NCBI GenBank assembly: GCA_947561715.1
Contig: OX387198.1
Span: 5,828,001-5,892,000, forward strand
Direction of reading: 5' to 3'
Origin: Ascidia mentula
Lineage: Eukaryota; Chordata; Ascidiacea; Phlebobranchia; Ascidiidae
Length of the DNA stretch: 64,000 bases
Shown: one piece after another, positions 14,132 to 27,111 of the stretch
How positions within the stretch are numbered: position 1 is the first letter of the stretch
Layout: every line of letters starts with the position of its first letter
Program-made: the position numbers and the translations under genes
The notes under the pieces: model-generated
Told to the model about the DNA's origin: nothing
Seen by the model: only the letters and a program-made list of their open reading frames with translations
Databases searched by the model: none

Positions 14132-17100
14132 TTAGCTTACCTGGGCATGACACGAAAGTCAACAGATCGATTACCTGGCTTCCAAATTGCACTAAAAAGA
14201 GGAATAAAAGGTAAAACAAAGCAAAACAATATGCTGTCCAACGTATTGGGTAGATTGAATGGCGACACAGAATAACTCCCTGTATGATAAAAAGGGTTCC
14301 CTTCCAGTGTAACTGAATCAAGGTACACCTCGGACGTTTGAGAATGTAATTGGTTTAAGAAAGCTTCGCGTGTCTCTATAAGATTAACATCGTTTTAGGT
14401 TCATGCGCTCAGCGGGTGTTGGGGCGACAGAAAGGGCGTCGCGTGCCTGGTATTCTTTTGCCGCCGACTGGTTTATAATATGGCGTTCCACGACGCTGGA
14501 TGTCTTGGACCAAATAAGCTCTGCAATTTGGACGCACCTCATCGGCTGATAATCCTACACGTGAAACAATGCTACAAAATTATCGCGTTTGACAATGCAA
14601 GATTTAAATACTTTCGCAAACGCACTAATTTGGATTGCGAAATCTCGGCAACATTACTTGAGGTAAAGCTGTTATAAATAAACAAATTTCAACGTAATGT
14701 GTTTACTAGAAGTTATATTTTAAAGACTGATAAAGAACATTTCTTACAGTCTCCTATTGTGGGACAACCACACATGACAAACTTGAAGGTATCAACATCC
14801 GTAAAAGAAAACCGTTAGAAGCTGGCAGTCGTTTTCCATGCGCGAGAAAAGCAAAACCGTATGAAACTTAGCAGTGTCAGCTGAACCAAGCAAATTGACC
14901 ACGCTGGTCAGGACGCCGTAAACAAACAAATAGGCTCCAAAGAGACCGGCGATTCGCGCCTTTGAAGTCATTGATTGATGACCGCTCGTTATTTTGCCCT
15001 CACAGTTATCAAGGGTAGAGAAGACGGTCCAAATTTAAAACGCCGGGACCGGTGTGGTGACGGTCCTGTCAAGGATACGAATTGGTCACGGCAAAGACGC
15101 GAATCACCAAAACCTGGCACTGGCACCGAACACGTGCGAAATATTGACTGATTTATTGGCGTTGTTGGCAACGCGCACCCGTGGCAAGAGTCTGGCAAGA
15201 CCTCTTTATCCATTATGGTTTTAACCATTTCCCATTTTTATCTATTTGTTAATCAACGTTCAGAGAAAAAAATATTTGATAAAAGTGGATTCAAAAATTA
15301 AAACCTTCCTATTTGGAAAATTAGAGTTGCAATGTTTTACGGGGTTTCCTTTTCCTCAATGGATTTTTCCAAAATCCTGTTATTGAGTTAGGACAAAATG
15401 GATGCACTAGATGCACCCCATTTACGGAATGTTGTCCGCAAAAAATAACGGCAGGTTTTTGGAATTCCAACGAAGTCACTTTCTGCAACAATTTACGTAC
15501 AGGAAGCTAATCCCGCAAACGAGCTTTTGATTTGAGAAACCGATAAAGCGTAAAACAGAATGCTCAAAACAACGACAAATGGCCGGTTAACGAGCCTGAG
15601 TCACAGGTACGCATATATCAACTGGTAACATATCGGCGTCAAACCGAATGTCAACACCGGCCCTTAAGGAAATTATGAGATTTCTCCAGTCTGGCAATGG
15701 ACAGAACGACGTCAGACGTCTGTGTGGTTTGCCGGGCATCGCAACCCGTATACAGAGGCGATAGATTTGAGGTTGGTCGACGCGATTTATCCTAGCGATA
15801 AACCTTATTGGGAGAAGGTGAATAACGGCATCCTAACGAGTGGCACGTGCGGGACATGCTGCGAATTAAAAGCTGATTTCACGCGGGCATACCGAACCTG
15901 GAAACCAAACACCAATGTACGACCATACTGGGCGGTGGTTGGTATTTGCTACAACCGCGGCTCGGACCCATATTCGGAAATTATTGCAGTGAAGAAATAT
16001 GTTTTCGCATCGAAAGGTGTGAAAAGAGTATTAACTGAAATCTCAAGCATTCGCCACATGCATAGTTTCTAGTTCCATTTTTTAGGCGATATGTAAAATA
16101 TTTGTGCAAGCCAATGCACTAAAATGCTGATTAAATAGAACATAGAAACTCCAGGTTCCTTTGAAGCACAGTCAGTACCAACTACAATAATGTGCCAAAG
16201 GGTTCGCTTCGATCATAATGTTCGCTTATAATTCCTACACACTGGTCAAAACTGCGTGAACGACATCAAACCAAACGACAAGAATTATACAGAGCTATGA
16301 CGAGTACAAAAGACCGATCGTTTGGTCACTGCGGCGGTCTGTGGCTTTGATGCGGGAAGAAACGGAAATTAAATAAATCGGTGGCAATTTTAACGAATCT
16401 CGTCCAATTTGTCCCCTACGTCGCCGCGAGACCGCAGTACGACGAATCGAAGCCACGTGACGAAATGTCTGTTTCGTGACGTAACGTAAAGAGAAATTCG
16501 TCCGTCGGTGAAGGTCATTTTTTTGTCCCAACACACTCTACAAAATTTTGCACAGATATAGAATTTGAATGTAACATTGGGTGTCGAAAATGAAAGAAAT
16601 GTTTGGGAGTAATAGTGATTAATATCACAAAACTTACACCGTCGTCACATTGACTAAAAAAATGGGTCATTTAAATTGATTGTAGAGATATCCCAGTTAT
16701 GACGCACGTTTATTTTTCCGGTAGAGATGACCGACATTTTTTCACGTGGGCGAGCATCAAGAGTGACACACAAGCCCTGAAATATTCACCAATCTCTTCG
16801 TTTTCCAGAACACGATCGCGAACGCGCGACAATCGAGTCAGTTGCTATATTAAGCACTAAGGGGGTTGCACAGTCGCAACAGCACTGACGTGTGTCTGGA
16901 GGTTCATTGTCCGACTACAATGGATGAGAACACGAAGACGCATCCTGTCAAGAAATGATTTTTACATCAGGTATTCCGAGACAAGGAAGCCACGTGCTGT
17001 TGTTGAGTGGGTTGATACACTTGTTTGCGGTGTGCAGCAATAGTCTGATGACATGCGATACTGCCCACGCGTTTAACGCATTTAGCATGAAGGAGTTTTT

Positions 17101-20100
17101 TGACCTAAAACGTCAGAAATCACACAGGAACCTATTTTATGCAAAGAACGTCACTGGCAAAACATGTTGTGCTAATATCGTAACAAAAATTAACGTTTTT
17201 GCAAATTGCGACACTGCGAATTCCCAAAAAAACACCCTGAGGTAGTTTAAGTTATAAAAGTGTGGCGACAAAGCAGAAAATTTTACCAAAACTTTTGCGA
17301 CTTCAAGGCAAAGAAATTCCCTACACGTGTTCACATATGGTCTTTCCAGACTCGGTAACAACTCATTTTCTCCAACAAAAATGACGTAACCTTCGAAACA
17401 CAAAGGGTGATTGTCGCAAAGTTTTTCGTTATCGATGCACGAGCAAACGGCCAACGCCCAGTGGCTTCGATTACGTTGCACCACAAGCTGTGTTTTAATT
17501 AAGGGATGTCGAGTCGCTTTCTACCCTTCCACCATTACACGGTGACCCCCCAACAGCAATGACGTCAAACAGTGATATCTCCGGGCGTCGATTACCCTAA
17601 ACTACGGACATTGGCGACATTTTTCACATGCACAGGGTCGTAAGCGATCCACATGCACTGCACCGGGTGCTCGGATACAGTAACTTACATCGCGAAAGCC
17701 ATGTTTTTGGACCGGTTGCGTTTGATCCGATACAAAAACTTTCTTGTACGCCGCCTGCACAGAACGTCATGGGAGAGAGAATGTGAAGTGGGCGAGGATC
17801 CACCACACTACCCTGGTTTGTTTATCCTTCACACGTCGGTCGAGCCGGTGTGCGGAGGCAGGTAGCAGTGTTTGCCATGTTTACGTTCGCTCGCGGAGAG
17901 GAACACAGGCCATGGGGGAGATGGGAAGATGATCTTGAGAGAGTCGGAAAACAAGAATGAAAAAGCGCCAAAAAACAAACCCTACGATCACGATTACATT
18001 CTCTCAATTTTCCCCAACACCCAAGTAAATTGTATCTGTATATGTGACTACTTCAAGAACAGCGCTGTCATCAACAACTAATGGTAATGTGGAGTAATTA
18101 ATAATATGAGAGTTCACATTGACCTCGTTGTGATTTATCGTATTTCATCAAATCTGCTTGTCAATTATCGGTTTTCACTTTAAAACATCATGTAAGGTTT
18201 ACTAAAACGAATGTTATCCGGTGATATAATTTTAAGGAGAAAGCAAAGTTAACTCCAATATAGGCATCAACAAAATGGCGAAATAAGCGAAAACGCACTC
18301 CGAAATATCGGGAGAAAGCCATCAGTTATAGACTGTAGATTCATATGGCGATAAACAAGCCACAAGTCGTTCAGACGTCAATCAGAATCTACGATCATTT
18401 TATTTAAACGTGCGACAGGCAACGTCGTCAAGAAAAAAACAACGTCTACTGGGATATGACTGTTATGGCAACGACGTGACAGACAGACCTAAGGGCTCGT
18501 AGGGCAAGCCTTATCGTCGCAATCGGCAATCTCTAACGGCAGATGATCCTGTGCTCAAGGCTTGCCGCAATGGAGACTGCGCCGAGCGCTTAGAAAGCTG
18601 AATTGCGCTCACCAAGGCAGCGTCGAATCGAAAGCTTCCATAAGCGGGTCGGACAGATAAGCGAACATCACCCCGGGGCGAACGAAGGGCGATTGGAGTC
18701 AAAATTGCTTGTAATGGTTTACGAGCGGACGCGAGGTAAACGCTAAACTGAAACATTCTGCAATGCTGCGGTACATATTAGGCCTCATATGGGCAAGAAC
18801 TCATCACTGCCCTTTGGGAAAATACGGAACACCACCATTTACAAAACCGACCAACCAACAGAGAGGAGATAGACTGGTATAGGAACAAGCTAAAGCATTT
18901 TTACGGAGGAAAGCGATTTCGGTAAAATGGTGCGCACTGCGATCACAATCTCAAGATGTGCATGTTGGGGCGGCCTTATCGGATGATCCATCATCGGTAA
19001 TTCGGTGCTCTGGTAAGGGCAGAAACGAGTAGAGACCATCGGATATGTACACATGTAATTCGCACACGGCAAGGTAAAATTACATGCCGAAATGTATCGG
19101 GTCGCAATCGCAGATACGCCGGGCGCGAAGGGAAATTAATACTCTCTAGTGTGAAGTACGGTTGTCATCAAAATTTCACAACGTGTGTAACTTGGTATCG
19201 GTGTGGGGTTCTGAAATACAACAGGAAAATTTTATGAGCCAGGATGGACTCTTGACAGCAGTAAACAACAAACCGACAAGGAATTAAATTGTTCATAATC
19301 GTAACATGCAAGCCATTTAAAGTATGTTGCATGAAATGGTAAATATGGCTGGCCCAACAACAATGCCCAGTCCCTGTCGAAGAAGACCACATAGAAAAGT
19401 AGATTCCAAAGCACAGCGTTTATGATTTCATAACAGACCGGTGGCGTTTTTTATTTGCTTCAACCACTTGCCGCCGGCCAAACCCGCACTGGAAGCAAGT
19501 AATGACCATCGTAACGCCATTATGTTGTCGAATTATTTCCAAATAGCCGGAAAATGGAGCTCCGCTTTTTACCTTCTCAATAGATAGGCCGTGATTTAGT
19601 TTTGTGTATCGCGCTGTAGGCGTAACGAAATCATCCCGCCGCCCAAAATTGTTTAAGAACTTGGACCAATGATATGAAATGACCGGGAAAATGATATGAA
19701 ACGAAATTATGTTTCGTAGTCAAATAGGAAAGCTGCGAACAAAATTTAGTAGCAATTGTATGTGTTTATCAGCGGAAAACAATTAAATATAATTTAACGC
19801 TTTTTCTATTCGAACGTCATACTGCAATCAAAATATCATCTCATGTTTGCATCACAAATTAACATTAACCATGGCATGTAGCCATTTTGACGAAACAGTC
19901 GTCACTCAACTGTTTACGTCACGTCTATTAGCTGGCAAACGAAAACAAACCGACTGTCGCTAATTACCACCTGCTGTCCAGCGCGTCGGCCCGTTTTGTG
20001 ATTCATGATCGAAATGTTATGACGAAACAATAGAGAACAAAGCAGCACGCGCGTCGCGACGATCACCAAGGAACTAAGGGGAGATGGACATTAGTTTGTT

Positions 20101-21118
20101 TTGAAAACTGGTCACAATATCGTCACGCCTGCTTTGATCTATCGCTTCCGACTTCTGTGCTACCTCGCTGTGGCGACTGTTACTGGCGGATATGGCACTT
20201 GTCACGCCAATCGGTATTTGTTTGTAAAAATGTAATTGTGGTTAATTTTCAATTAGATATTATTTGAGGGATGTCAAACATTTGCGCAATGTGTTTTGCA
20301 GTTCGGCGTGGGGATTTTCAATACTCGACCCATCATTGGATAGTACCCCTAAATAAGTTTGTCATATTTTGCAGCTGAAAACTCTGCATTCGTAACTTAT
20401 CACTGTTACCACACAGACAGGAGTACACAGTCCCAAAAATTCTTGACAAACAAATTTCTTCTGTCAAAAATTTTAAAAAATAATTATTTTTAGTGAAACA
20501 ATAGATCGACAGCAATATTGTGAAACGCGAGCTACAATCAGTCAACGTTGCGATGCGATAACACCGGTGAGCCGCGAAGGCGACGATAAGGAACGCCGGG
20601 CGCACAATGACCCCAATTTCCGACGGTCAGTTTGACGTCGAAACACACTGAAACAACTAACATGGACTGTCATTGGGTCTGAACGTTAAACCGCACGGGG
20701 GTTGAAAATCTCCCAAAAGCCATCACGGAGGTTGCTGCCGAGATCCCTGGCTTCAACAAATCAAATTTCTCTTCATTAGGTCGGCAGGTCGTAGCGGGGC
20801 GATGGGGTTAAACTGTTGCGCATTTAGGCGGCGCGTCTTGACGCAGATAAGCTGCCGGCGAATCTTAATTAGCCGTGCCTGGGAGCGTGAGAAACAATGC
20901 GTCAGGCAGGGGGCGGAAGGTTGGCATCAAGTGCTGTTTGACATAGAAGGGGTTTGGCACGGAACAAGAAAATCCGCCACGGGAAACGAAAATAGCCGAC
21001 ATTTTTGTTGCGCGGGAATCAAACCGTTTGAAGGTGAAACCCGATGAGGTCGTTGATGCGGATGTACAGCGGATGGAACAAATTGTTAACGCAACGGTGC
21101 TGCGCTCAAAGAGCATTA

Positions 21119-21170
21119 GAATAGCGGTTCCCAACTGGTGGATGCAGGGGGTTTGCAACCAGCTGGGGAA
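21119..21170 (+). mobile_element. Possible hAT-type transposon end
   Basis: TAGCGGTTCCCAACTGGTGG, followed by TTTGCAACCAGCTGGGG, resembles the terminal sequence of many hAT elements (CAG-n-GGTTCCCAACC plus G). I could not find the matching opposite terminus nearby, so this is a remnant at best. Confidence 0.3.
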
Positions 21171-22405
21171 ATTAAACACTTCAGTGAACAAATAACAGAA
21201 AATAGTACCAAAGCTTCTATTCAGGTGGAAACCCAAACCGAAAAAAAGTTACTTCAAAACCGCATAATGAAAAAAATCTTTGGAATCGTACCACCTAAAT
21301 TCAATGTAGCGGAATTTGGGGTGGAGGCACAGAAAATTGGTCAAGAACCTGGTATAGAATATGAAAGGAAGTATTTTGTATAAGGAAGTTGACTTGGGCC
21401 ATTAAACAACCCGTTGATATAAAAAAATTAAAAATGAAATACAATTTAAAAAAAAAACCTAGTCCGTATTGCAATGTTATGAAACATTTTTTTTGTGGTT
21501 TTCCAAAACAGTAATCGTCCTCATTGACGCTTATTGACGAAAACGTTCCATGCAATCGACCACCAATATTGCCACCGTTAGCAAACCACCGCACGTTCGC
21601 TACCACAAACGCTTAGAGCGTGCTCACAAATGTTTGCGAAATAAACAAAGACGCAACTCGACGGAAGGGGCGAGTTCAAACGTGGTTTTACGTTTCCCAT
21701 CAAAAGGCACGTTGTGCAACCCACCAAGCAGTAATATGTTTCTGTTCGGTTGTAACCCTAATGCATTGCTCGAAACCGAAGTCAAACCTCGCCCCAAAGT
21801 CGATCCGCGCCTAGCCCAACAAGATTCCACGGAACGGCGTTAGTTTAGACAGGATACCTCGAACGATCCGGTCCCATGCACCGGTTTCATTGACCCGCGG
21901 AGCCGGCGCCAATAATCTCAATCTTCCTGGAGCCAGCTCATGACGTAATGAAGAGTCGGGCTTGACTTTGGCTGTCAGCTTCTGGCACTACAAAGCCGGT
22001 AGACTGAACAGTGCCCTGGCATTTGTAATTAAACACGTTGATAACTGTGCGGGGAACGTGGGACTGTAAAAGGTTGCTGGTAGCATTTGAGCGACAAAAG
22101 GTTAATTGCTTCGGAATCGCACGCTGAGGTACGCCATTTTCGGGACAGTCTATGTGAAAGCTGCATAATTTTCCTCACTGGCCTTGCTTATGAGTTTGCA
22201 TTTTCAACGCAAAGAAATTCAAACGCAATGCTTAAAGAGATAAAACAATGGGGTACATGAAGAAATTCTATAATTTCACGCCAACGTTGATGATGAAATC
22301 ATAAGCATATACTTAATAGGCCTTTGTCACTTTATAAACCATTGGGAGTTGTCCATGCAAACTCCCTGAAACAACATAAGAAATATTCCAACCAAATCTG
22401 GGCCA

Positions 22406-22457
22406 CAGGTAAACTGTTTGTATAAAATGACCAGGTAAACTATTTGTACAAAATGAC
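22406..22457. repeat. 26-bp direct tandem duplication
   Basis: Two adjacent 26-bp copies (22406-22431, 22432-22457) begin CAGGTAAACT and end AAAATGAC, differing at two positions. This is a recent local duplication in noncoding DNA. Confidence 0.7.
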
Positions 22458-23042
22458 CTTTTAATGTCATCCTTGATAGGTTTTTACCTTTGGCTGTTCC
22501 TATGGTGGGTGCATGGGATAATGAAATATTGGGGGAACGCAAATGCTGCTTACCAGAAATTGTGCAAGAGGCGCGAGAACTGGTGGATGATTTCAAAAAA
22601 AAAAGACCAACAACAACCGCTTATGTCAATAAAACCAACACAAATCATGAGAGCCGTTTCAACACAATTGATAGATCAAAATATTTTGAAACGTATTTCT
22701 GTGATGTAACATAAAAGCAAGCGGATGTAGACATAAAAGATTTATAAAAGAAATTCCCGCCAAACGCTGTAAGGGGCGCCAGCACTCTAGCTATTTGAGC
22801 AATTTAGAATGATGAGCAGCCATTACCTTCGCAATATCCGATGAATAATGTGATATGTGTCACCTCAGAGACATCGTCGTCGTTAGTAGTTGAAGGTCAA
22901 ACAGATTGGGTGGTCGCAGCGTCAAGCCCACGATTTCAACACAATAAAATGGTGAGCCAACAGATTTTCCCATGAAAACAAATAGAAATAGTTCCCAGGG
23001 TAAACTGGCCAATAAATAAAACAAGACGCCTCGAAGAATGTC

Positions 23043-23105
23043 AATGTCATGGCCTCGCGGTCAAGGGTATTGCGACCCTAAGCCGTGTGGTCCGGTTTGA
23101 TACAG
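23043..23105 (+). mobile_element. tRNA-like SINE head (candidate)
   Basis: An A-box-like TGGCCTCGCGGTC (from 23050) and a B-box-like GGTTTGATAC (23094-23103) lie about 30 bp apart, the spacing of an internal RNA polymerase III promoter. The flanks do not form an acceptor stem and there is no clear anticodon arm. A decayed tRNA-derived SINE fits better than a working tRNA. Confidence 0.35.
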
Positions 23106-26100
23106 CAGTCAGAACGTTCGCAATCATTTCCAAGCGGTAACAGCGGCATTATTGTCCTTTGCAACAGGAGCCTTTACACCTGTCGGGGCTCAAAAGAAGG
23201 CACCATAGGATGAAGGTAATTTGCTTCACATTTAGCGACCCGGCGCATCCAAGACCCGGGCATATAAAGGACAAAGTCACTACAAGCAACCTTGGAGTCC
23301 CGGCTTTCCCATTCTCGCTCACGGCGTCCAGTTACCGTGATTACGGCGCTGAGCGGCCACATGATAGTTCCGAGTTGCTTAAGACGCTAAGCCCATAAAA
23401 GCTTGAATTTCAAACGCGTGCGCTAACGCGGGGGCGCTATCTCCAGTCAGAGCATATAGGGTGACGTGGTCGGCTCTCGGCGTGTCGCTACATTATATGA
23501 AAATTGCGATCGTCGCATGAAAAATACAAGGCCCGTAACTCTCTGATTGCTACCACTTACACCGTAGTAACTGTCAACCCGACTACCGTTTCAAAGCCGG
23601 TTTATTTCCTAATTCGAGTATTGGGAGCGCGGGATCCTTTCGTCTTTGCGCTGAACGTCAATATCAAGGGTATCAGTTGTAGGTTACGTGGAGCGCGGAT
23701 TGCGAACGCGGAAGCGCCGAGGGGGAAATCAGGTAATTTTCTCTAGAATAAATGTTTGTCATTTCGCAGAATTTTAGGAGTTGACTTGGGTTAAAAGCTT
23801 CCACTTCAAGACAAGTAATAAAGTAATATCACAAAAAATGCCGATTTTATAATAATTGTTACGTCAAGTTCTTACACCAAGTTTGTATGGGCCGACTTCA
23901 ATTCAAATACCGAAAAAAATTGCTTTAACAATATTAAAAATTTTGATTATTGCAGGGCATGATGCTCGGAAACAACACAACTTATATATGAAAGATGTTA
24001 GCGAGACATTCAAATCGGCCTACAAATATTAATCACATGTCGACTAGAGTGAAACGAGGCCCATAGCGGAAATAATGGGCAAAATTATCGCTACCGAGCA
24101 AAGGCTAATAAAACTGTAGTGCACCCGACTTCGACACAAATTATATCAACTTGCTCGGGTTCGATCTATAAGAGGAACACTCCCCTGATCCCGGAGACAG
24201 GGCGCCAGACTCCACAGAGGGGCTTTGCCATCGGCAAAATTGTGTAAACATCGTTTAGGCGGCGGGTAGGGTTAATGCCACCACTGCAACAGTGGGATAA
24301 TAGTCTAATTGAGGCGCAAATCCGCCACAGAGGGAACCAGCCCCGTGCAATTTTCAACCATTAGCCCTACTTGCGGCCCGATGTGCAAACACGACGCACG
24401 CCGCAACATTACTACGATAGTTTCGCGCAATTTACGTGTTTAATGATGTGATCCCGGGCTTGGGGAAATAAAACGGGTCATGTGGCCTATCAGGAATATT
24501 AGACTACTTGTTGGTATGCAAAGAAGGAAAAAGCTATCCGATAAACGGATATTTCTGGGTTGTTTGGTCGACCTGAGTTACGCTGTATTTTTACGCATTT
24601 ATAGAATAACCAACAAACATACAGCAAGGTAGAAAATCGCTTCCACAGCACCTCAAGCGTACCATCTTCAAAATAAAGCTTTGGATTCGTATGTTGTTAC
24701 ACTAAACAAACCGTGGCATACTTAACACAACGTTTTTTACCCGTGTAGTAACAAAATCCAATTAAATAAGGCGTATGCCAGGAAAAGGTTGAGAAAATTT
24801 GTAGCAAGAGACTGTAAGATCCATCGATACAAAATTCTCGGCAAGCAATGGGTATTGACTAAGATAACTTATCAGCGTATCAATGCGAAATTCCATGAAA
24901 GCGACGAAGGCGCGTCGGTGCAACCAGTAATTGATCCCCAAGCCACTTGACTGACAACCGACAACAAGAAATCCATAACGACGCAGTTGAAAACGTCATG
25001 GCCAGGACGCTTTTATCAAGCTCGTTTTGGAAAAAAAAGCAACAGTAAGGGCGCCACAAAGTACGGTTTCTTCCACTGACAGCTTCCAAAATGTAGTATT
25101 AACATGGGCAAAAAAATCGTGGCACCCATTGGAATGAGACCGATTATACGAATATAGCAACTTAAAATAATAAACTCTGTTAATACGCCATGGAAACTTG
25201 AGCTTACTGTGGTTCATAGCAGGATTTTTAGGACAAAAAAAAGGGATTTATTTAAATTTCCGTAACAATTTACCAAAGCCACGCACCCAAGCAAAGTAGT
25301 ATAGTTTGACCAAGTCTACATCACACAGCCTCGCAGAACAACGAAACAAGCGCAAACGTCTTTGCGAAATTTGCCATCAAAATCCTTTTGAACAGTTCTA
25401 ACACGCCTAACAGCCCACGCGCAACAGCTGAAAAAGATTAAAAACACAAGGATGCAATGCGGGTGACTGACAAAAGGATGTGAAGCCAAAAGTTATGTGT
25501 GGGACCATAACTAAGATGCAAAGGCGAACAAACAAAGCGCACGACAGACACCCGTGATTTGTGTTTTTAACTCAACTGCTGGGGCCCCACGGAGGGCCTG
25601 ACGTCAAAGCGAGTATTTAGGGTGATAATACGAAGGCGCGGCGAAGCGGAACGGGGTTACGTGGCAAAATATGGAGGTCAGACCGAGACACCGCACGGGA
25701 AAACTTAAATAATCGTGAAGATTAGACAGGTTGTACTGGGAGCGTCACACCACTTTGGGAGTTAATGTTGCCACACAGAGGCGGAGACGAAGAAACAACA
25801 ACACAACCTTGAAAGCGACGCCGACGGGCACGTGGAAAAATTGGTCCTTTCTTGGTTTATGAATGAATGTGGGCCACAAAAAATATCGCAAATTTGACCG
25901 CAACCGCTCCTGATGGTTGAATTTTTCGTTATAAATTTTAGGCAAAAACGACCTAAGACAAGTTAAAAAAAATGCGCTATGGTCTGAAATGCGTCTCCCA
26001 GTTAATCTTTTATATAATGCCACATCAAACCAACCTAAATTCGTCGTTTTGTTGTGCGTGAATTTACGGATCCCTGAGAGCATCGGTAAAATTAGCACGC

Positions 26101-26846
26101 GGTTGACAAAAAAAATGATAATGAGTCTCGGTCAACTACAGAAGCGCTAAATTCCTGAACCAATGCAGTTTCGCGCTCATGGAAAAATTTGCGCTAATTG
26201 TTCGCACACAAACACATCCTGAGCCCGACGATGCAACCGGAATAAGAAACGGGGGCCGCGGGGTCGGGGCTCTTTCCCCCGGGGGCGCACGTACTTGCAA
26301 GAAAAGTCGCCTCTAAGCGCCTCTTCGGTTTCAGCGAGTCGCGCGGGCGTGGGAAACGGCAACAGCAGGTGCAGATAGGGTTTAACTTTCGCGCTGCTAC
26401 CCGGTCGACTCAGAGGCTGCCCGCGAGCCGCCCATTGCCGCTCAACAGGGCGTCGCGACCGCTGGCCTTCGCATCCTAATTCACATGGAACCCCCTACCC
26501 AGTAGCCCCAGAGGCACTTGGTTGTTCGAGTGGGATTGAAACTGTACGCCTCGCAGTCCTTTCCAAACTATTCCGGCTACGGTGAACGATGCGGTGAAAC
26601 CTTAGCTGTATATGACGTCAGAAGGAGAGGACTGGCGTTATATGCGGGATTTTGTAGTACCTCGTCGCATGGAAACAATTCGTGCTTGCTTGGCGTAACA
26701 GACGACAGATTATTCATCATTTCGAACAATTAGACTGGAAATAAAGAGTCGTCACATCCGCATTCAACGACATTTCGATAATAGGGAAGACATAGCCACG
26801 GTGACTCAAAACATCTAAAAACCCCTACCAATGATATCGTGCACTC

Positions 26847-27064
26847 CAGTGGTTCCTAACCTACGGTTAGCGGACATCCAATGGCGCGTTATTTGGTACC
26901 GGAGGGCTCATGCAGTAAGAGCAGTAAATATAAGTTGGTCACATTTTTTATTCCTTTTTAAAAAAATGTTTGGTTTCTAATCCAAAACTTGTTTCGTCAC
27001 AAGGCCAAATTTAACATAGGAACTGTAGATGACTTTATGAAAAGGGTCCGGTTGGGTACCACTG
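26847..27064. mobile_element. Short hAT-like inverted-repeat element (MITE)
   Basis: CAGTGGTTCCTAACC at the left end pairs with GGTTGGGTACCACTG at the right end, matching at 13 of 15 positions in inverted orientation. CAG-n-GGTTCCnAACC is a common hAT terminus. The interior (about 190 bp) is AT-rich and noncoding. The 8-bp flanks do not match, so the target duplication has decayed or the ends are slightly misplaced. Confidence 0.5.
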
Positions 27065-27095
27065 GATTAGCGTGTCGGTCGAAGTGCTTTAATCC

Positions 27096-27111
27096 TTTAT
27101 CTTAAGATAAA
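27096..27111. repeat. 16-bp palindrome with back-to-back GATA cores
   Basis: TTTATCTTAAGATAAA is perfectly self-complementary and carries two divergent GATA-type cores. It lies 31 bp beyond the hAT-like element. It may be a paired GATA site or a chance palindrome. Confidence 0.35.

Noticed and set aside
15722-16072. 116-codon frame with several Cys and Trp
   Set aside because: Looks faintly protein-like, but I recognise no domain and see no flanking exons.
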